A stretch of DNA of 64,000 bases, taken from CAZOEL01 sp964578835. GTDB lineage: Bacteria; Desulfobacterota; Syntrophobacteria; Syntrophobacterales; Syntrophobacteraceae. This document shows positions 35,101-44,733 of this stretch, one piece after another (position 1 is the first letter of the stretch; every line of letters starts with the position of its first letter). Made by a program: the position numbers and the translations under genes. The DNA lies in assembly GCA_964578835.1 (NCBI GenBank), contig CAZOEL010000018.1, positions 1-64,000 of the forward strand, read 5' to 3'. The notes under the pieces were generated by a model. That model was not told the DNA's origin, did not search any database, and saw only the letters and a list, made by a program, of their open reading frames with translations.

Positions 35101-37709
35101 CCCTGCAAAGTGATTAGAACGCCCGGTTCCGGAAGGAGTGTCCCGGCATTTGTCAGAGTCCCAATAACCTCAGCAACGGCATTCGCATCAAATAGAGCAA
35201 AGTCCAGCACATACGTTTGACGGGCGCTCACAGCCATGATGGTGGTCTGGGTGTGATAGCCCCCGTGTGAGACTGCGATCTGTGCGGAACCCAAAGGAAT
35301 GTTGCTCAAAAGATAAGTCCCGTCATCAAGCGTTTGCACTGCAGAAGTCCCGGCGGCATGAGCAACAGAAATTGCGGCTCCCGCAAGGGGAAGACCCGTT
35401 ATAGCATCGGTTATGACTCCCTTTAGGCTTGCGGCGCTTCGAAGAGAAAAATCCAGAGAATATGTCTGTGCGCTCGGCATACTGATCTGCTGATTTGCCG
35501 AGAGGCCCCCATAAGAGGCGCCCGCCTGCGCTTCACCCGGCACAATCTCTGAGATCGTATAAGATCCGTCGGCCCCGGTCAAAACGGACTGGGTCCTGCT
35601 GGAATCCGTCACTATAACCGTGGCTCCTGCAACCAACTGACCGGTCTCCTCGATTGTCACCTTCCCCGTCAAGACAGCCCCTGTAAGGATTTTTACCAGA
35701 GGCGCATTCACGACAAGCGTCTCTCCTTGTCCTATGCTGGCCGTCGAAGAAAGGGGGTGGTATGCATCTTTAAGAAAGGCGATGGTTATAGGGCCGGGAG
35801 AAACGTCCTCAATCCTGAACTCTCCCGATAGCCCGGTTTGGACACTTTGAGTCTTGTATGCGTCGTTTACTGTGACCGTCGCCCCGGCAATGGGCTCAGA
35901 GGATGAAGAGTCTGTGACGACGCCAGTGACAATAGCGGTAGGAATGATGATCGTAACCGTGACATGCGCCGTCGCCGCGCCCCCAGGCCCGGTCGCCGTG
36001 ATGGTGTAGTCTGTCGTCTGAGTAGGTGAGACACTCAAAATGCCAGTTGTGCTTACGGCGCCGATCCCGGGTTGAATTACGCACGACGTTGCATCCGTTG
36101 AGGTCCACGATAAAGAGGAGAATTCCCCGGATGCGATGCTTGCCGGACTAGCAGTGATGCTAACGGTTGGCGCGGGATGCGTCACCATGATTGTTATGCT
36201 TGAGAAGACCGTTCCTCCGGGTCCTGAAGCCTCGATAGTATATGTGGTAGTCTCCGTAGGCGAGACCGAGAGGAATCCATTGGGGGCCACGCTGCCGATG
36301 CCCTGATCGAAGCTCACGCTGCTCGCATCACTCGATGTCCATATGAGCGTGGCTGACTGCCCGGCCATGATCGTTTGCGGGTTTGCAAATAAGGAGACAG
36401 AGGGATCCGGATGGATTACCACTACGGTCGCTTTGGCTGTAGCCGTTCCACCATCTCCCGTTGCCGTAATCGTATAGGTCGTGTTCTGAGGTGGCGAAAT
36501 CGAGATCGATCCATTGCAGTCAACAACGCCAATACCTTGATCAATGCTGCACGAATCCGCATTGGTGGAATTCCAGGAGAGCGTACATGCGGCTCCCGGC
36601 ATGATCGATGTTGGGTCTGCACTCATGGCAACCGTCGGAGGAAGTCCTTGAACATGGATAAGGACTTCGGCTGGAACACTGAATGATTCGCTGTCATTTA
36701 CGAATAGCTGAATAAAGTAGTTTCCTGGAAGATCCGGCACAAAAGTTGACGTCGCAGAATGCGCGTCCGAAAAGAAAACATTGCTTCCAGCCGGACTATC
36801 ATAGAAATACCATAGGTAATGAAGGGTGTCCCCATCCGGGTCGCTCGATCCGCTGCCATCAAGATTCACGGTTTCACCAACCATTGCAGATTGTATGAAT
36901 TCTCCAGAAATTCGAGCCGTAGGAGGCAGTCCGGCAACGTCGACAGTGAACTCCTGGGTCGCCTTCCCTCCTGCCCCGTCAGATACTTCCACCTTGACGG
37001 GAAAAACCCCTCGACCTAGGGGCGTCCAGGTAATTGTCCCGCTTGCAGCATCGATCGCCATTCCGTCAGGCGCTGCCGCAAGACTGTAGCTCAGAGTGTT
37101 CAAATTGGGGTCCGTCGCCCGCACCTGATAACTATAGAAGGATGTGGCCATGCCATCAGCCACAGGCTCAGAATAGATCACTGGATTATAGTTTTGGACA
37201 ATTCTTGTCGTCAGAGGCGTATGGGCGCTTACAACCTCTGAATAATAGGTCTTGTCCGGGAAAACGGTATCGATCCTATAAAGATATGTGATCTCATTTG
37301 AAACCGTGTAATCTATGTAGACCGAATAAGTTGAGGTGGTTTCAGCGATTTTTTGAAAAGAAAAGGGGGACGATTCCGTTGCCCTGAGAACGTCGTAACG
37401 CACCATGCCGACTTGGTTGGTCCATTGAAGCTGCATCTTGCCCGGTTTGCCTCTTGCAGAGAGGCCAAGCAAGAGCTCCTCCGGTTCAATAGCCACGAAA
37501 GCCGAGCATTCTTTTACGGTACCCGGAATATCCACCGCACGCCCGACCATCTGCCGAAGCTTCCCATCATTCCATTTATGCGCCTGGGTGAATTCCGGGA
37601 GAGGAGAAGTCTGCAGCAACATGAAGAAAACCATAAACTTCAGAATCCTACTGAGGAAAGGATTCAAAATACCTTTCTGTATACCTACGACCGGATGCTT
37701 TCTTAACAT
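32115..37709 (-). CDS. Giant exported Ig/PKD and carboxypeptidase-regulatory-repeat protein with lipase-like domain
   Basis: The 1,864-residue protein starts with a signal segment, then a fibronectin-III-like region, a putative-Ig/cadherin-like domain (NTLSYSLAAAPDGMAID), a PKD-type domain (DGSGSSDPDGDTLHYLWYF) and three tandem Ig-like repeats of about 80 residues sharing PTVSxxAxP, SWxSxxAxS and GIGxV. Roughly eight carboxypeptidase-regulatory-like beta repeats follow (for example IAGATVTVNDAYKTQSVQTG). Near residue 1200 comes a ZU5-like segment (IPPGGLSGDAVVTLMPP) and near 1400-1650 an alpha/beta-hydrolase with LLVIHGWDP and the nucleophile elbow GFSMGG, as in lipases. The tail is beta-rich. 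SD AGGAG precedes the ATG. It is probably a cell-surface or secreted esterase, and Kelch follows it in the operon. Confidence 0.85.
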   Translation of the reverse strand: MLRKHPVVGIQKGILNPFLSRILKFMVFFMLLQTSPLPEFTQAHKWNDGKLRQMVGRAVDIPGTVKECSAFVAIEPEELLLGLSARGKPGKMQLQWTNQVGMVRYDVLRATESSPFSFQKIAETTSTYSVYIDYTVSNEITYLYRIDTVFPDKTYYSEVVSAHTPLTTRIVQNYNPVIYSEPVADGMATSFYSYQVRATDPNLNTLSYSLAAAPDGMAIDAASGTITWTPLGRGVFPVKVEVSDGAGGKATQEFTVDVAGLPPTARISGEFIQSAMVGETVNLDGSGSSDPDGDTLHYLWYFYDSPAGSNVFFSDAHSATSTFVPDLPGNYFIQLFVNDSESFSVPAEVLIHVQGLPPTVAMSADPTSIMPGAACTLSWNSTNADSCSIDQGIGVVDCNGSISISPPQNTTYTITATGDGGTATAKATVVVIHPDPSVSLFANPQTIMAGQSATLIWTSSDASSVSFDQGIGSVAPNGFLSVSPTETTTYTIEASGPGGTVFSSITIMVTHPAPTVSITASPASIASGEFSSLSWTSTDATSCVIQPGIGAVSTTGILSVSPTQTTDYTITATGPGGAATAHVTVTIIIPTAIVTGVVTDSSSSEPIAGATVTVNDAYKTQSVQTGLSGEFRIEDVSPGPITIAFLKDAYHPLSSTASIGQGETLVVNAPLVKILTGAVLTGKVTIEETGQLVAGATVIVTDSSRTQSVLTGADGSYTISEIVPGEAQAGASYGGLSANQQISMPSAQTYSLDFSLRSAASLKGVITDAITGLPLAGAAISVAHAAGTSAVQTLDDGTYLLSNIPLGSAQIAVSHGGYHTQTTIMAVSARQTYVLDFALFDANAVAEVIGTLTNAGTLLPEPGVLITLQGAESSDETDSNGGFALVDVPFGPQTFRLVKDGFIDATISVTVDRTPFVLDIVEPVITGVANPEEIGTEVAGFVLDAMSGLPLNGAVVKVSGSDIQTVADADGKYVLSGLPLGSIQLIAMALDHEAVSIYPTVVVDGDSNGGDFALPPLTIGLVTGTVTDAATGLPIRHANIEVAGDGLLVASTEADGTYNLVSVPVGTYSIVINHSEYLSQSVANVVVADMSSTTLNFTLTRRPETGSIQGTVTDDQTEAAVSGALLTALETGATATTDQSGHYSLSGLPAGLVSISIDAPGYPATTRTVLVFADEDGTTATVTTADFALDLTDPTPPESVSGLILTAQGGSIESPDGRFTLVIPPGGLSGDAVVTLMPPSDGPTISPGDDLDLDPGLGVSGIKAIGRITEVVLEPAVQGEEIPTLSGWVLILSRYSESRADTVGIDEASVFPYYFDGTRWTAMRIKPYEIFVDTINNLSAAVVDFSTTQTGSPVIARLGARKPVLLASQGHVPNFSFARKFFFVPAGRLKNVILPPANVKVMDKDELDAVTTNSILHPLKAPNPNALPLLVIHGWDPKTILMNDGGGDPNDQGGRYYYILRDLALHSNGVYRPVFVSSNSRADMMDIGGNLAMQLRDKFMQEPCKFKGLPADPQNPGSGYFPYVNTFGFSMGGLISRAYQASAKNVKDMVIAGTPNHGTFGLLYFLENFNLLPKVLPLSGNLPFSLLLQILRSPGTADLLAYDDKQPCLISENPQLCRLNKNGYSVPNGQMTLIAGTDGAPWFGEPNDKVVPVSSVFCYKSGSSDGSKSLFDAAKVRDRLTYDFDHFNFGSMTYRIKDNEKLRTEIFKGLSDWTVSTSEKSPYAPYTRNETLLWPNTHEPRHAEYSVRVEYNCYARDFDRVVLVVYAMDGLGHWRIVEGNDNGAFPDGTVNPDKVKKVNGNSSDRDTQDPGLYLTATCDFPMPIGGCPDTYASEITARVIMLKPGANEVPLRPEEANFAVPKPE

Positions 37710-37854
37710 TATGCGCTCCTAACTCGACTTAGGTGGAAATTCTCGCCATAGTCCGGACCCAAAAGGCTCTTAAGAGAAGAGCATCCTGAACCCGTTTCTA
37801 AAATTCCCAGATGGATTTGTTCTTTCTTCTGATACGGTTACGGTCGGAGATAAT

Positions 37855-38565
37855 TCAAAACCTGCAAAAGACTATTATCTGCTTTAACGCCAGGCAGGCC
37901 AAACCCGCACACAGTAAAACAATAGTTGACGGCTCGGGAACGGGTGTCGGGACAATGTCCAGCGCCTCCAAGAAGCAAACCTGCGAAAAGGGAACTGAAG
38001 GAAAAGAATCTGGATCACTTTGTGTAAGATAAAACGGAGCAGATGGAAGCATTGTGTCGCTAAGAATAAACGTGATGACAGCAGTCTGTCCCTGGCTCAG
38101 AACGAAGTCCCATCCCAAAGCCATGGATACATCATCCGCCTCACTGTTTTCGTTATTGTTATTAAGGATGTTATTCAAGAAATTGTTGTATACCGTTCCA
38201 TGAGTATATCCTGGTTCGCCGATCTGCCAAGATTGGCCTGGAGCAAGGGAACCGGCGGGCGATCCAATTTCATTGACAAAGCCATTCACATCTTGATCTA
38301 TCTCATGGTCGAAGAAAGATAAAACATGGTGGGAACCAGGAGAGCTGATGGTTATGGCAATTATGCCAAGACCCGCATTCCAGTCGAAGCCCGATGTATC
38401 AATGCTTGTTGGCAATTGCCCGGATAGGGGAGCCTGAAAGGCGTTATATACGCTTCCATCGACATTAAAACCCCACTCGAGAAGGCTGATGGCAGCAGCT
38501 GAAGCTCTTGAAATCCAAAATGCCATTAGCGACAAAGCCAACAATACTCCAGCAAAGATCTTCAT
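37855..38565 (-). CDS. PEP-CTERM sorted exported protein
   Basis: The 236-residue protein has a signal peptide and ends with the PEP-CTERM tripartite signal: VPEPST, a hydrophobic helix (IVLLCAGLACLALKQIIVF) and a basic CRF end. Exosortase should process it for the outer envelope or extracellular matrix. The middle is a beta-rich, Asn/Ser-rich domain with calcium-binding-like acidic loops (DHEIDQDVNG). AAGGAGGGG precedes the ATG. No exosortase lies in the window. Confidence 0.88.
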   Translation of the reverse strand: MKIFAGVLLALSLMAFWISRASAAAISLLEWGFNVDGSVYNAFQAPLSGQLPTSIDTSGFDWNAGLGIIAITISSPGSHHVLSFFDHEIDQDVNGFVNEIGSPAGSLAPGQSWQIGEPGYTHGTVYNNFLNNILNNNNENSEADDVSMALGWDFVLSQGQTAVITFILSDTMLPSAPFYLTQSDPDSFPSVPFSQVCFLEALDIVPTPVPEPSTIVLLCAGLACLALKQIIVFCRF

Positions 38566-39756
38566 TCTGTTCCCCTCCTTCTGTCCGTACGAGTTTATGT
38601 GACAGCAATACAGTTACCCCACGTTGGGAAATATCCACACCTTATCGTCCCATGCTCACTAAAAGATTGGCTTTTGCCAAATTAGCACCTCACTCAGCAT
38701 CTCCAAATTGCCTTCGATGCTAATTGCCTGCCGATACAGGCAATTACGTCCCATGCTTCAGGGCCAACGATTTCACTGGTATTTTGAAAAGCTTGATCCG
38801 GTGAGTAGCCATGGTTGAAGGCTCATAATGTAGCAGCAGGTTTCCGGTCGCTCCTAGAGTGCTGAACCACTCATGTCAGCAAAACCCAACCTGACAATGC
38901 TGTACGGTGCGCAAGATCTGATATTTTTCAGTCAAGAGCAATTCTTTGACACTAGCATTCTTGCTTTCCGATGCAAAAAGGTCGGACCTCGAACTGCTAT
39001 TTCCCTTCTTAAAAAACCCGAGATCGATGGTCAGGACCGATATAGGCGCAGGTGGCAAGCGATAATATCGGCTTCCCAAAAAAATGAGTCAGTGAAAGAC
39101 TTCATGCACTGGCTTCCAGGAACTCGCATGCAACGCATAGGGATTAGAATGCAGAACATTTGTGTGATTGCAAGGTAATGCAAGATATGGGCCTACATAT
39201 TCAATAACATCCAGAGAAGGGACTTCCTTATTTATTCTAATAGCTTAAGATCCATCTAGAATGCGATCATCCTCTTTTCTCTATGCCTATTCCAATACAA
39301 TTTGTAAATATCTCCGACACTGAGCTAACATTCTTGATCTTAGACACTGTCCAAGTAACCATTTAGGCATAAGTTTATGGGTTGTAAAGAAATTCGACAC
39401 ATCATAGGTGTGGCTTCACATGTGAGTGGTAAAGTAAACCTGACGTCGGTTGGAATTCGCGCTTCCTACGGCAGTATAGCCCTTGGCTCGTGTTCTATCG
39501 GCGATGCGCTCCCCTAATATTGAAGTCTAAGAAACCGATTGCCAAGCCAATGGCGATAGCGAAAAAACAACCGAGTATGCCCACAATTCGAACCGCTGTT
39601 CGCCGATGAAGAGTGAAGTGCTTAGAGCTATGACGTAAAAGAGAATCGTCTCCGGCTGGAGGGGATCATGGCAAGATATTGAATATTCAGCCACATCGGA
39701 ATGGAGGATCGATGAAGCGAGGATGAGCAATGTCAGGGATTCTAAAAGGAAGCCCG
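38566..39756. other. 1.2-kb region without a supported gene
   Basis: I find no convincing gene. One hairpin stands out: TAATTGCCTG (38721-38730) and CAGGCAATTA (38737-38746), a perfect 10-bp stem with a 6-base loop, about 155-180 bases before the PEP-CTERM gene. On the minus strand the phrase GCATGGGACG occurs twice nearby (close to 38645-38655 and 38745-38756). A plus frame of 101 codons (38873-39178) and a minus frame of 67 codons (39527-39730) have no SD and no family resemblance. The region may be decayed sequence plus regulatory elements. Confidence 0.45.
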
Positions 39757-40947
39757 CTACGCGTAAGAGGTGATGACTTCCGAGGGACGTCTCCTTTCGT
39801 ATCGCGACAGGAGCCGGGTAAAAAGCCGCACCCCGACATCGAGCGCCCTTTCATCGAAATCGAAGAAAGGGGAATGTAGACCGTATTGGAATCCCTTTTC
39901 AGGATCATGGCAGCCCAGGCGAATCATCACTCCGGGGCATTTTTGTAGGAAATAGGCAAAGTCTTCCGCTCCCATTCTGGGAGAGCCCTCATGAACGCAA
40001 TCTTTTCCCAGCAATTCTCCAGCGCATTCCCGCACATAGTCGACAAGCGCCAGGTCATTTTCAAGGAGCGGGTATCCGGGCGTGATCTTTAGCTCGGCTC
40101 TGACCTGATGGGCTTTCTCTAGCCCATTCAGCAGATCATCGATCCGGCTCAAGATTTTATCCCGCACGGCGGGCTTGAGAGTGCGGACCGTACCGTGCAG
40201 AATCGCTTCGTGGGGAATGATGTTGGAGGCCGTTCCGGCATGGAAGCGGCCGATGGTGACAACGGCGCTTTCGGTGGGCGAGATGCTGCGGCTTACAATG
40301 GTCTGCAGCTGCGTAACGAGATATGCCCCGGCTACGAGTGGATCCGTGCAGAGGTGAGGATGAGCGCCATGGCCGCCATCGCCGGTCAGACGGATTCTGA
40401 TGCTGTCGGAAGCGGCATGACACACGCCGCGGGCGATGCCGATGCGCCCGGCCGGAAGCTCGGGATGCATGTGAGCGGCAAAAATCGCTTCAATGGGCTC
40501 TCTATCGAATATGCCCGTTTCGATCATGGCCTGAGCGCCGGCCCCGCCTTCCTCGGCAGGCTGAAAAAAGAACAGGATCTTGCCCCGCCCCGTTTCCGGC
40601 CATTTTTCCTCGAGGAGGGAGCGAGCCGTTCCGAGCGCCATGGCCACGTGGCCGTCATGGCCGCAGGCATGCATGATTCCGGGATGCGTGGACTTATACG
40701 GAACATCGTTCTGCTCCGTCAGGGGCAGCGCATCCATATCCGCCCTCATGGCGACGACAGGCCCCGGACGTTTTGCCGAAAGAGACGCGACCACGCCGGT
40801 CTTCCCGACTCCTGTCTCAAAGGGAATTCCGAGATCTTTCAGCACTTCGGCAATCTTTGAGGCCGTTTTTTCTTCCCGGTATGAAAGCTCGGGAATCTGG
40901 TGGAAGCAGCGCCGCAGTTGGATAAGCCATTCATTAAAGGAGAGCAT
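39757..40947 (-). CDS. M20-family amidohydrolase (peptidase M20D type)
   Basis: The 396-residue enzyme has the M20D layout: LRRCFHQIPELSYREEKTA at the start, AMRADMDALPLTEQ, the metal/catalytic HACGHDGHVAMALG, FQPAEEGGAGAQAMI with the catalytic Glu, HMHPELPAGRIG, and a dimerisation domain before the C-terminal MGAEDFAYFL. Members hydrolyse N-acyl amino acids, hippurate or auxin conjugates. ATG 40947 is preferred to a GTG three codons earlier. Confidence 0.9.
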   Translation of the reverse strand: MLSFNEWLIQLRRCFHQIPELSYREEKTASKIAEVLKDLGIPFETGVGKTGVVASLSAKRPGPVVAMRADMDALPLTEQNDVPYKSTHPGIMHACGHDGHVAMALGTARSLLEEKWPETGRGKILFFFQPAEEGGAGAQAMIETGIFDREPIEAIFAAHMHPELPAGRIGIARGVCHAASDSIRIRLTGDGGHGAHPHLCTDPLVAGAYLVTQLQTIVSRSISPTESAVVTIGRFHAGTASNIIPHEAILHGTVRTLKPAVRDKILSRIDDLLNGLEKAHQVRAELKITPGYPLLENDLALVDYVRECAGELLGKDCVHEGSPRMGAEDFAYFLQKCPGVMIRLGCHDPEKGFQYGLHSPFFDFDERALDVGVRLFTRLLSRYERRRPSEVITSYA

Positions 40948-41078
40948 GACGAGCACTCGGATGATGGTTAGTTACAGCCCCAAAGAGCGGCCGGGCGAAT
41001 TCTCGCTCCCCAGGACGCTCTTTGGAGCCTTTTGCAGGTCAGACGATCAGGGCCGCGGAAGAAATCCGCTGGCGTTTC

Positions 41079-42632
41079 TTATACCGGTATATTGCCGTGC
41101 TTTTTCGGCGGCAGCGCAATACGCTTGTTGGCCAACATTTCGAACGCTTCTATGAGCCTTGGCCTTGTTTCAGAGGGAACGATCACAGCATCGATGTAGG
41201 CCCTCGACGCAGCAATATAGGGGTTGCAGAGGAGGTTGTGATACTCTTCGATCTTTTCCTTGCGCTTGGCGGCGGGATCAGCCGCCTCCTTGATATCCTT
41301 CCTGAAGATGATGTTGGCCGCTCCATCGGCGCCCATGACTGCAATTTCGGCAGTTGGCCATGCAAGAGCGATATCCGATCCGAGGTCCTTGGAGCACATG
41401 GCGAGATAAGAGCCGCCATAGGCCTTTCGAACGATCAATGTCACCTTGGGAACAGTCGCTTCGGAGTAGCACCAGAGAAGCTTCGCGCCATGACGGATAA
41501 TTCCGCCCCACTCCTGCTTTTTGCCAGGCAGATACCCGGGGACGTCGGCTATGGTGAGCAGAGGAATATTGAAAGCGTCACAGAATCGAATGAAGCGGGT
41601 GGCTTTATCGGAAGCATCGATATTGAGGCAGCCTGCAATAATTTTTGGCTGATTGGCGATAATGCCTATGGATCGTCCCTTCAAGCGGGCAAAGCCTACG
41701 ATTATGTTCTGAGCGTAGTATTCATGAACCTCGTAGAAGGTTCCTTTATCCACAACCGCGCGGATGAGATCTTTCATATCGTAGCCACGCATGGGATTTT
41801 CGGGAATGAGGGAATCCAGGGCTGGTTCAATTCGTCCAGGGTCGTCCGTTGTGCGCGCAAGAGGAGGATCGTCCATGTTATTATCGGGAAGGAAGCTCAA
41901 GAGAAGTTTTATCCGGTCGATAGCGTCTGCGTCGTTCTCGCACGCAAAATGAGCCACACCGCTCGTGGAGTTGTGAGTCATAGCGCCTCCCAACTCCTCC
42001 TGGGTGATTACCTCGCCTAAAACAGACTTGATCACATCGGGACCGGTAATGAACATGTAGCTGGTGTTTTTGACCATGAAGACGAAATCGGTCATGGCGG
42101 GCGAATAAACCGCTCCACCCGCGCAAGGCCCCATGATGGCCGATATCTGTGGAATAACGCCGGAGGAGACGGCGTTTCGATAGAATATCTGTCCATAGCC
42201 GGAAAGAGAATCCACCCCTTCTTGGATGCGAGCGCCGCCCGAGTCGTTGAATCCGATCAAAGGTTTTCCCGCCTTCAGGGCCAAGTCCATGACCTTGCAG
42301 ATCTTCTTCGAATGCATCTCGCCAAGCGTTCCGGCTCTCGCCGTGAAGTCCTGCGAGAAAGCAAAAACCTGCCTCCCGTTCACGAGGCCGTAGCCGGTTA
42401 TGACTCCATCAGCCGGGATGTCCACCTTGTCGATGCCGAACAATGTCCCACGATGCTTCACGAAGATGTCCAGCTCACGAAAACTGCCGGGATCGAAGAA
42501 ATACTCGATCCTTTCGCGAGCAGTCATTTTGCCTCTTTCATGCTGCTGAGCTACAGCTTTTTCTCCCCCCATTTTTTTGATCTCCGCCTCACGCTCGCGG
42601 AGCTCTTTGATCTTATCCTCAACAGTTCCCAT
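41079..42632 (-). CDS. Biotin-dependent acyl-CoA carboxylase/decarboxylase carboxyltransferase subunit
   Basis: The 517-residue protein has the two crotonase-like halves of a carboxyltransferase: HERGKMTARERIEYFFDPGS, GFNDSGGARIQEGVDSLSGYG, MGPCAGGAVYSPAM, then HFACENDADAI, and in the second half VPGYLPGKKQEWGGIIRHGAKLL, ending PPKKHGNIPV. Propionyl-CoA carboxylase beta and methylmalonyl-CoA decarboxylase alpha are the likely alternatives; neither a biotin carboxylase nor sodium-pump subunits are adjacent. A start at 42632 follows GGGAGGAG. It fits propionate or methylmalonyl-CoA metabolism, together with the CoA-transferases further on. Confidence 0.9.
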   Translation of the reverse strand: MGTVEDKIKELREREAEIKKMGGEKAVAQQHERGKMTARERIEYFFDPGSFRELDIFVKHRGTLFGIDKVDIPADGVITGYGLVNGRQVFAFSQDFTARAGTLGEMHSKKICKVMDLALKAGKPLIGFNDSGGARIQEGVDSLSGYGQIFYRNAVSSGVIPQISAIMGPCAGGAVYSPAMTDFVFMVKNTSYMFITGPDVIKSVLGEVITQEELGGAMTHNSTSGVAHFACENDADAIDRIKLLLSFLPDNNMDDPPLARTTDDPGRIEPALDSLIPENPMRGYDMKDLIRAVVDKGTFYEVHEYYAQNIIVGFARLKGRSIGIIANQPKIIAGCLNIDASDKATRFIRFCDAFNIPLLTIADVPGYLPGKKQEWGGIIRHGAKLLWCYSEATVPKVTLIVRKAYGGSYLAMCSKDLGSDIALAWPTAEIAVMGADGAANIIFRKDIKEAADPAAKRKEKIEEYHNLLCNPYIAASRAYIDAVIVPSETRPRLIEAFEMLANKRIALPPKKHGNIPV

Positions 42633-42792
42633 ATACGCTTCTCCTCCCTGGTTTTTGGACGTTACGATTCTTCCCCGGCCTTGCTCACGCTATATAAAAA
42701 GTATATGCGGCCATTCTAATGGCTCCAGGAGGCTTGTCAAGCGCTTTCCCAGCTCGCCCCGGTTAGCGGAATAACGAAATATCATAGCTTTT

Positions 42793-43335
42793 CTATGGGC
42801 CTACAGCCGAGCGTCCCAGATCGATGAGCACCTGCTCGGCTCCCGGAGAGGACATTCTGCTTTGCACCAGCTTTGTTGCCCGTTTGATGTCGGCCTCTAG
42901 TTGAGGACTCGCAAGCGATTCAATCTCTCCAAACAGGAGCATCGCTCTCGAGAAGGCGTCCTTCTCGATATGAAGCTTTCCGCCCTCCTTGTTCAGATTG
43001 CGAAAAGCGGGCAGAATATCATAGACTACTTCGAAGGCCTCCCAAACCAGCTCGGGATTATCCACGAAAAGCCTGTTGATCTCTGCGGAATTGCGATCGT
43101 AGAGCATATTGAATTCCCCGGCGATCTCGGGATCGACCTGTAGGTCGCTCAGCATGCCGCCAACAGCATCGAAAAGCAGATTCGTCCCTCCGCCGCTCTT
43201 CGTCGTCGCAGTTTCGATAGAGATTCGAGGCTGAAAGGACGCATGCTCCTTCCCGGAACACGCCGCGGGGATGGAAAAGAACACGACAACCGCGGGAATC
43301 ATAAAGAAAACGGAACAGATCGGCATTCTCTTCAT
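42793..43335 (-). CDS. Predicted lipoprotein of unknown function
   Basis: The 180-residue protein has a lipoprotein signal with a lipobox near IPAACSG. The mature part is helical and acidic/basic mixed, without a recognised domain (QVDPEIAGEFNMLYDRNSAE, then LHIEKDAFSRAMLLFGEIES). GAAGGAG precedes the ATG. It lies divergently from the flippase-like gene. Confidence 0.7.
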   Translation of the reverse strand: MKRMPICSVFFMIPAVVVFFSIPAACSGKEHASFQPRISIETATTKSGGGTNLLFDAVGGMLSDLQVDPEIAGEFNMLYDRNSAEINRLFVDNPELVWEAFEVVYDILPAFRNLNKEGGKLHIEKDAFSRAMLLFGEIESLASPQLEADIKRATKLVQSRMSSPGAEQVLIDLGRSAVGP

Positions 43336-43604
43336 GGTCGCTTCTCCTTCATTTCAAAAACATAATACTATAGAAGCTCGTCTTTCGACGGCCTTCATTC
43401 CGGCAAAGAGGCCGAATCCAAAGTTGGGCAGTATATCTGGAAAGAGTTAAAATATTAAAGTGGAATCGTGAAAACGACTGGCGCAGAGTCTAAAAACTTC
43501 ACTTTCCAGAATGGTTTTGCTATTTTCCCCAGCGTTGAGACTGTCAGAGACTGCAAACACGCACGGTGGAAATATCATCCTTCCACCGAGTGGACAAGGA
43601 CCGG

Positions 43605-44654
43605 ATGAGCGCAATGATTCGAAAAAAGCGACTCTGGCTTGCCGCGGGGCTGGGCCTGGCTGTATTGATCTACACCCTGAACCACGCCGACTTGGGTAAG
43701 CTTGCGCAAAGCATCCACGACCTCAATATTTTCTGGGGCGCGATGACTTTGGCTGCCGGCGCGCTAAGCTATCTCTGCATAGCCGCCGTGCTGCATCTGT
43801 TGCTCAGAGGCATGGGGCATGAGGTTTCCTTTTCAGCCTCGTTTCGAATCTCTCTTATCTCCACCACCTTGAATTACATCATGGCGATGGGTGGATTGAG
43901 CGGCATGGCGGCCAAAGTCTATCTCCTGGCAAGGGAAAAAGTCCCTCCGAGCAGCACGCTCTCCATCTCCATGGTTCACGGCTTTCTTACCAATACCGTC
44001 GCGATTGTGTTCATCTATCTCGGCTTCTTTTTTCTCTATAGCGATTACCAGATGAGCAGAAAGCAGGTCGAAGCCGGAATCGTCGTTTTGCTCATAGCTT
44101 TCGCGCTCACATGGATTACGGTGCAGGCGATAGTCCACGAATCTTTCAGAAGAAGGCTTTGGGATTTGGCGTATCGCGCAGGCTCGGCGCTCTGCCGGAA
44201 GCTGCGCCACCCGCGCTTGCTCCATCGGGAGCGCGCCGAGTCGTTTTTTGAAAAGTTCAACGACAGCATGAATATGCTCGTTAAGAGCTCGGGAATTTTG
44301 TGGAAGCCTGCCTTATTCGCTGCAATAGACTGGCTGATGATGTTCCTGTGCTTGAAGTGGGCTTTCTCTGCAGTGAACTATCCCGTGGATAATCAGACGA
44401 TCATGGTGGGCTTTTCCATCGGCATCTTTACGGCTCTCTTCTCCATAACTCCCGCTTCCATCGGCGTAATGGAAGGCTCCATGGCCGGATCATTTTATCT
44501 CATGGGCCTGGATTACGACCATGCCCTCATAGCAGTGCTTGTCTACAGATTTGTTTATTTCCTGCTGCCGATGCTCTTGAGCCTCTTTTACTCTTCTCTC
44601 ATTATTTCCCTTTCGAAAGCTGAGGTAACAATCGAAGATCCGCCTCATAATTGA
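43605..44654 (+). CDS. Lysylphosphatidylglycerol-synthase-like (UPF0104) membrane protein
   Basis: The protein of about 349 residues has at least eight membrane helices and the flippase-like UPF0104 pattern: LSYLCIAAVLHLLLRG, an ISLISTTLNYIMAMGGLSG helix, SMVHGFLTNTVAIVF, and the C-terminal SIGIFTALFSITPASIGVMEG. The fold is shared with the MprF flippase domain, but the synthetase domain is absent. ATG 43605 is chosen because AAGGA lies just upstream; the frame is open further. The function in this organism is unknown; lipid transport is the family guess. Confidence 0.8.
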   Translation: MSAMIRKKRLWLAAGLGLAVLIYTLNHADLGKLAQSIHDLNIFWGAMTLAAGALSYLCIAAVLHLLLRGMGHEVSFSASFRISLISTTLNYIMAMGGLSGMAAKVYLLAREKVPPSSTLSISMVHGFLTNTVAIVFIYLGFFFLYSDYQMSRKQVEAGIVVLLIAFALTWITVQAIVHESFRRRLWDLAYRAGSALCRKLRHPRLLHRERAESFFEKFNDSMNMLVKSSGILWKPALFAAIDWLMMFLCLKWAFSAVNYPVDNQTIMVGFSIGIFTALFSITPASIGVMEGSMAGSFYLMGLDYDHALIAVLVYRFVYFLLPMLLSLFYSSLIISLSKAEVTIEDPPHN

Positions 44655-44733
44655 GAGAATACGCGGCGCATGGTCCGCTCACAAGCCGCTTCCCCTGACC
44701 ATGCGATCTCTCCGATGGAGCGTGTCAGGAGAT

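Noticed and set aside
38873..39178. 101-codon plus-strand frame in the 1.2-kb gap
   Set aside because: No SD, no recognised domain, and composition not clearly coding.
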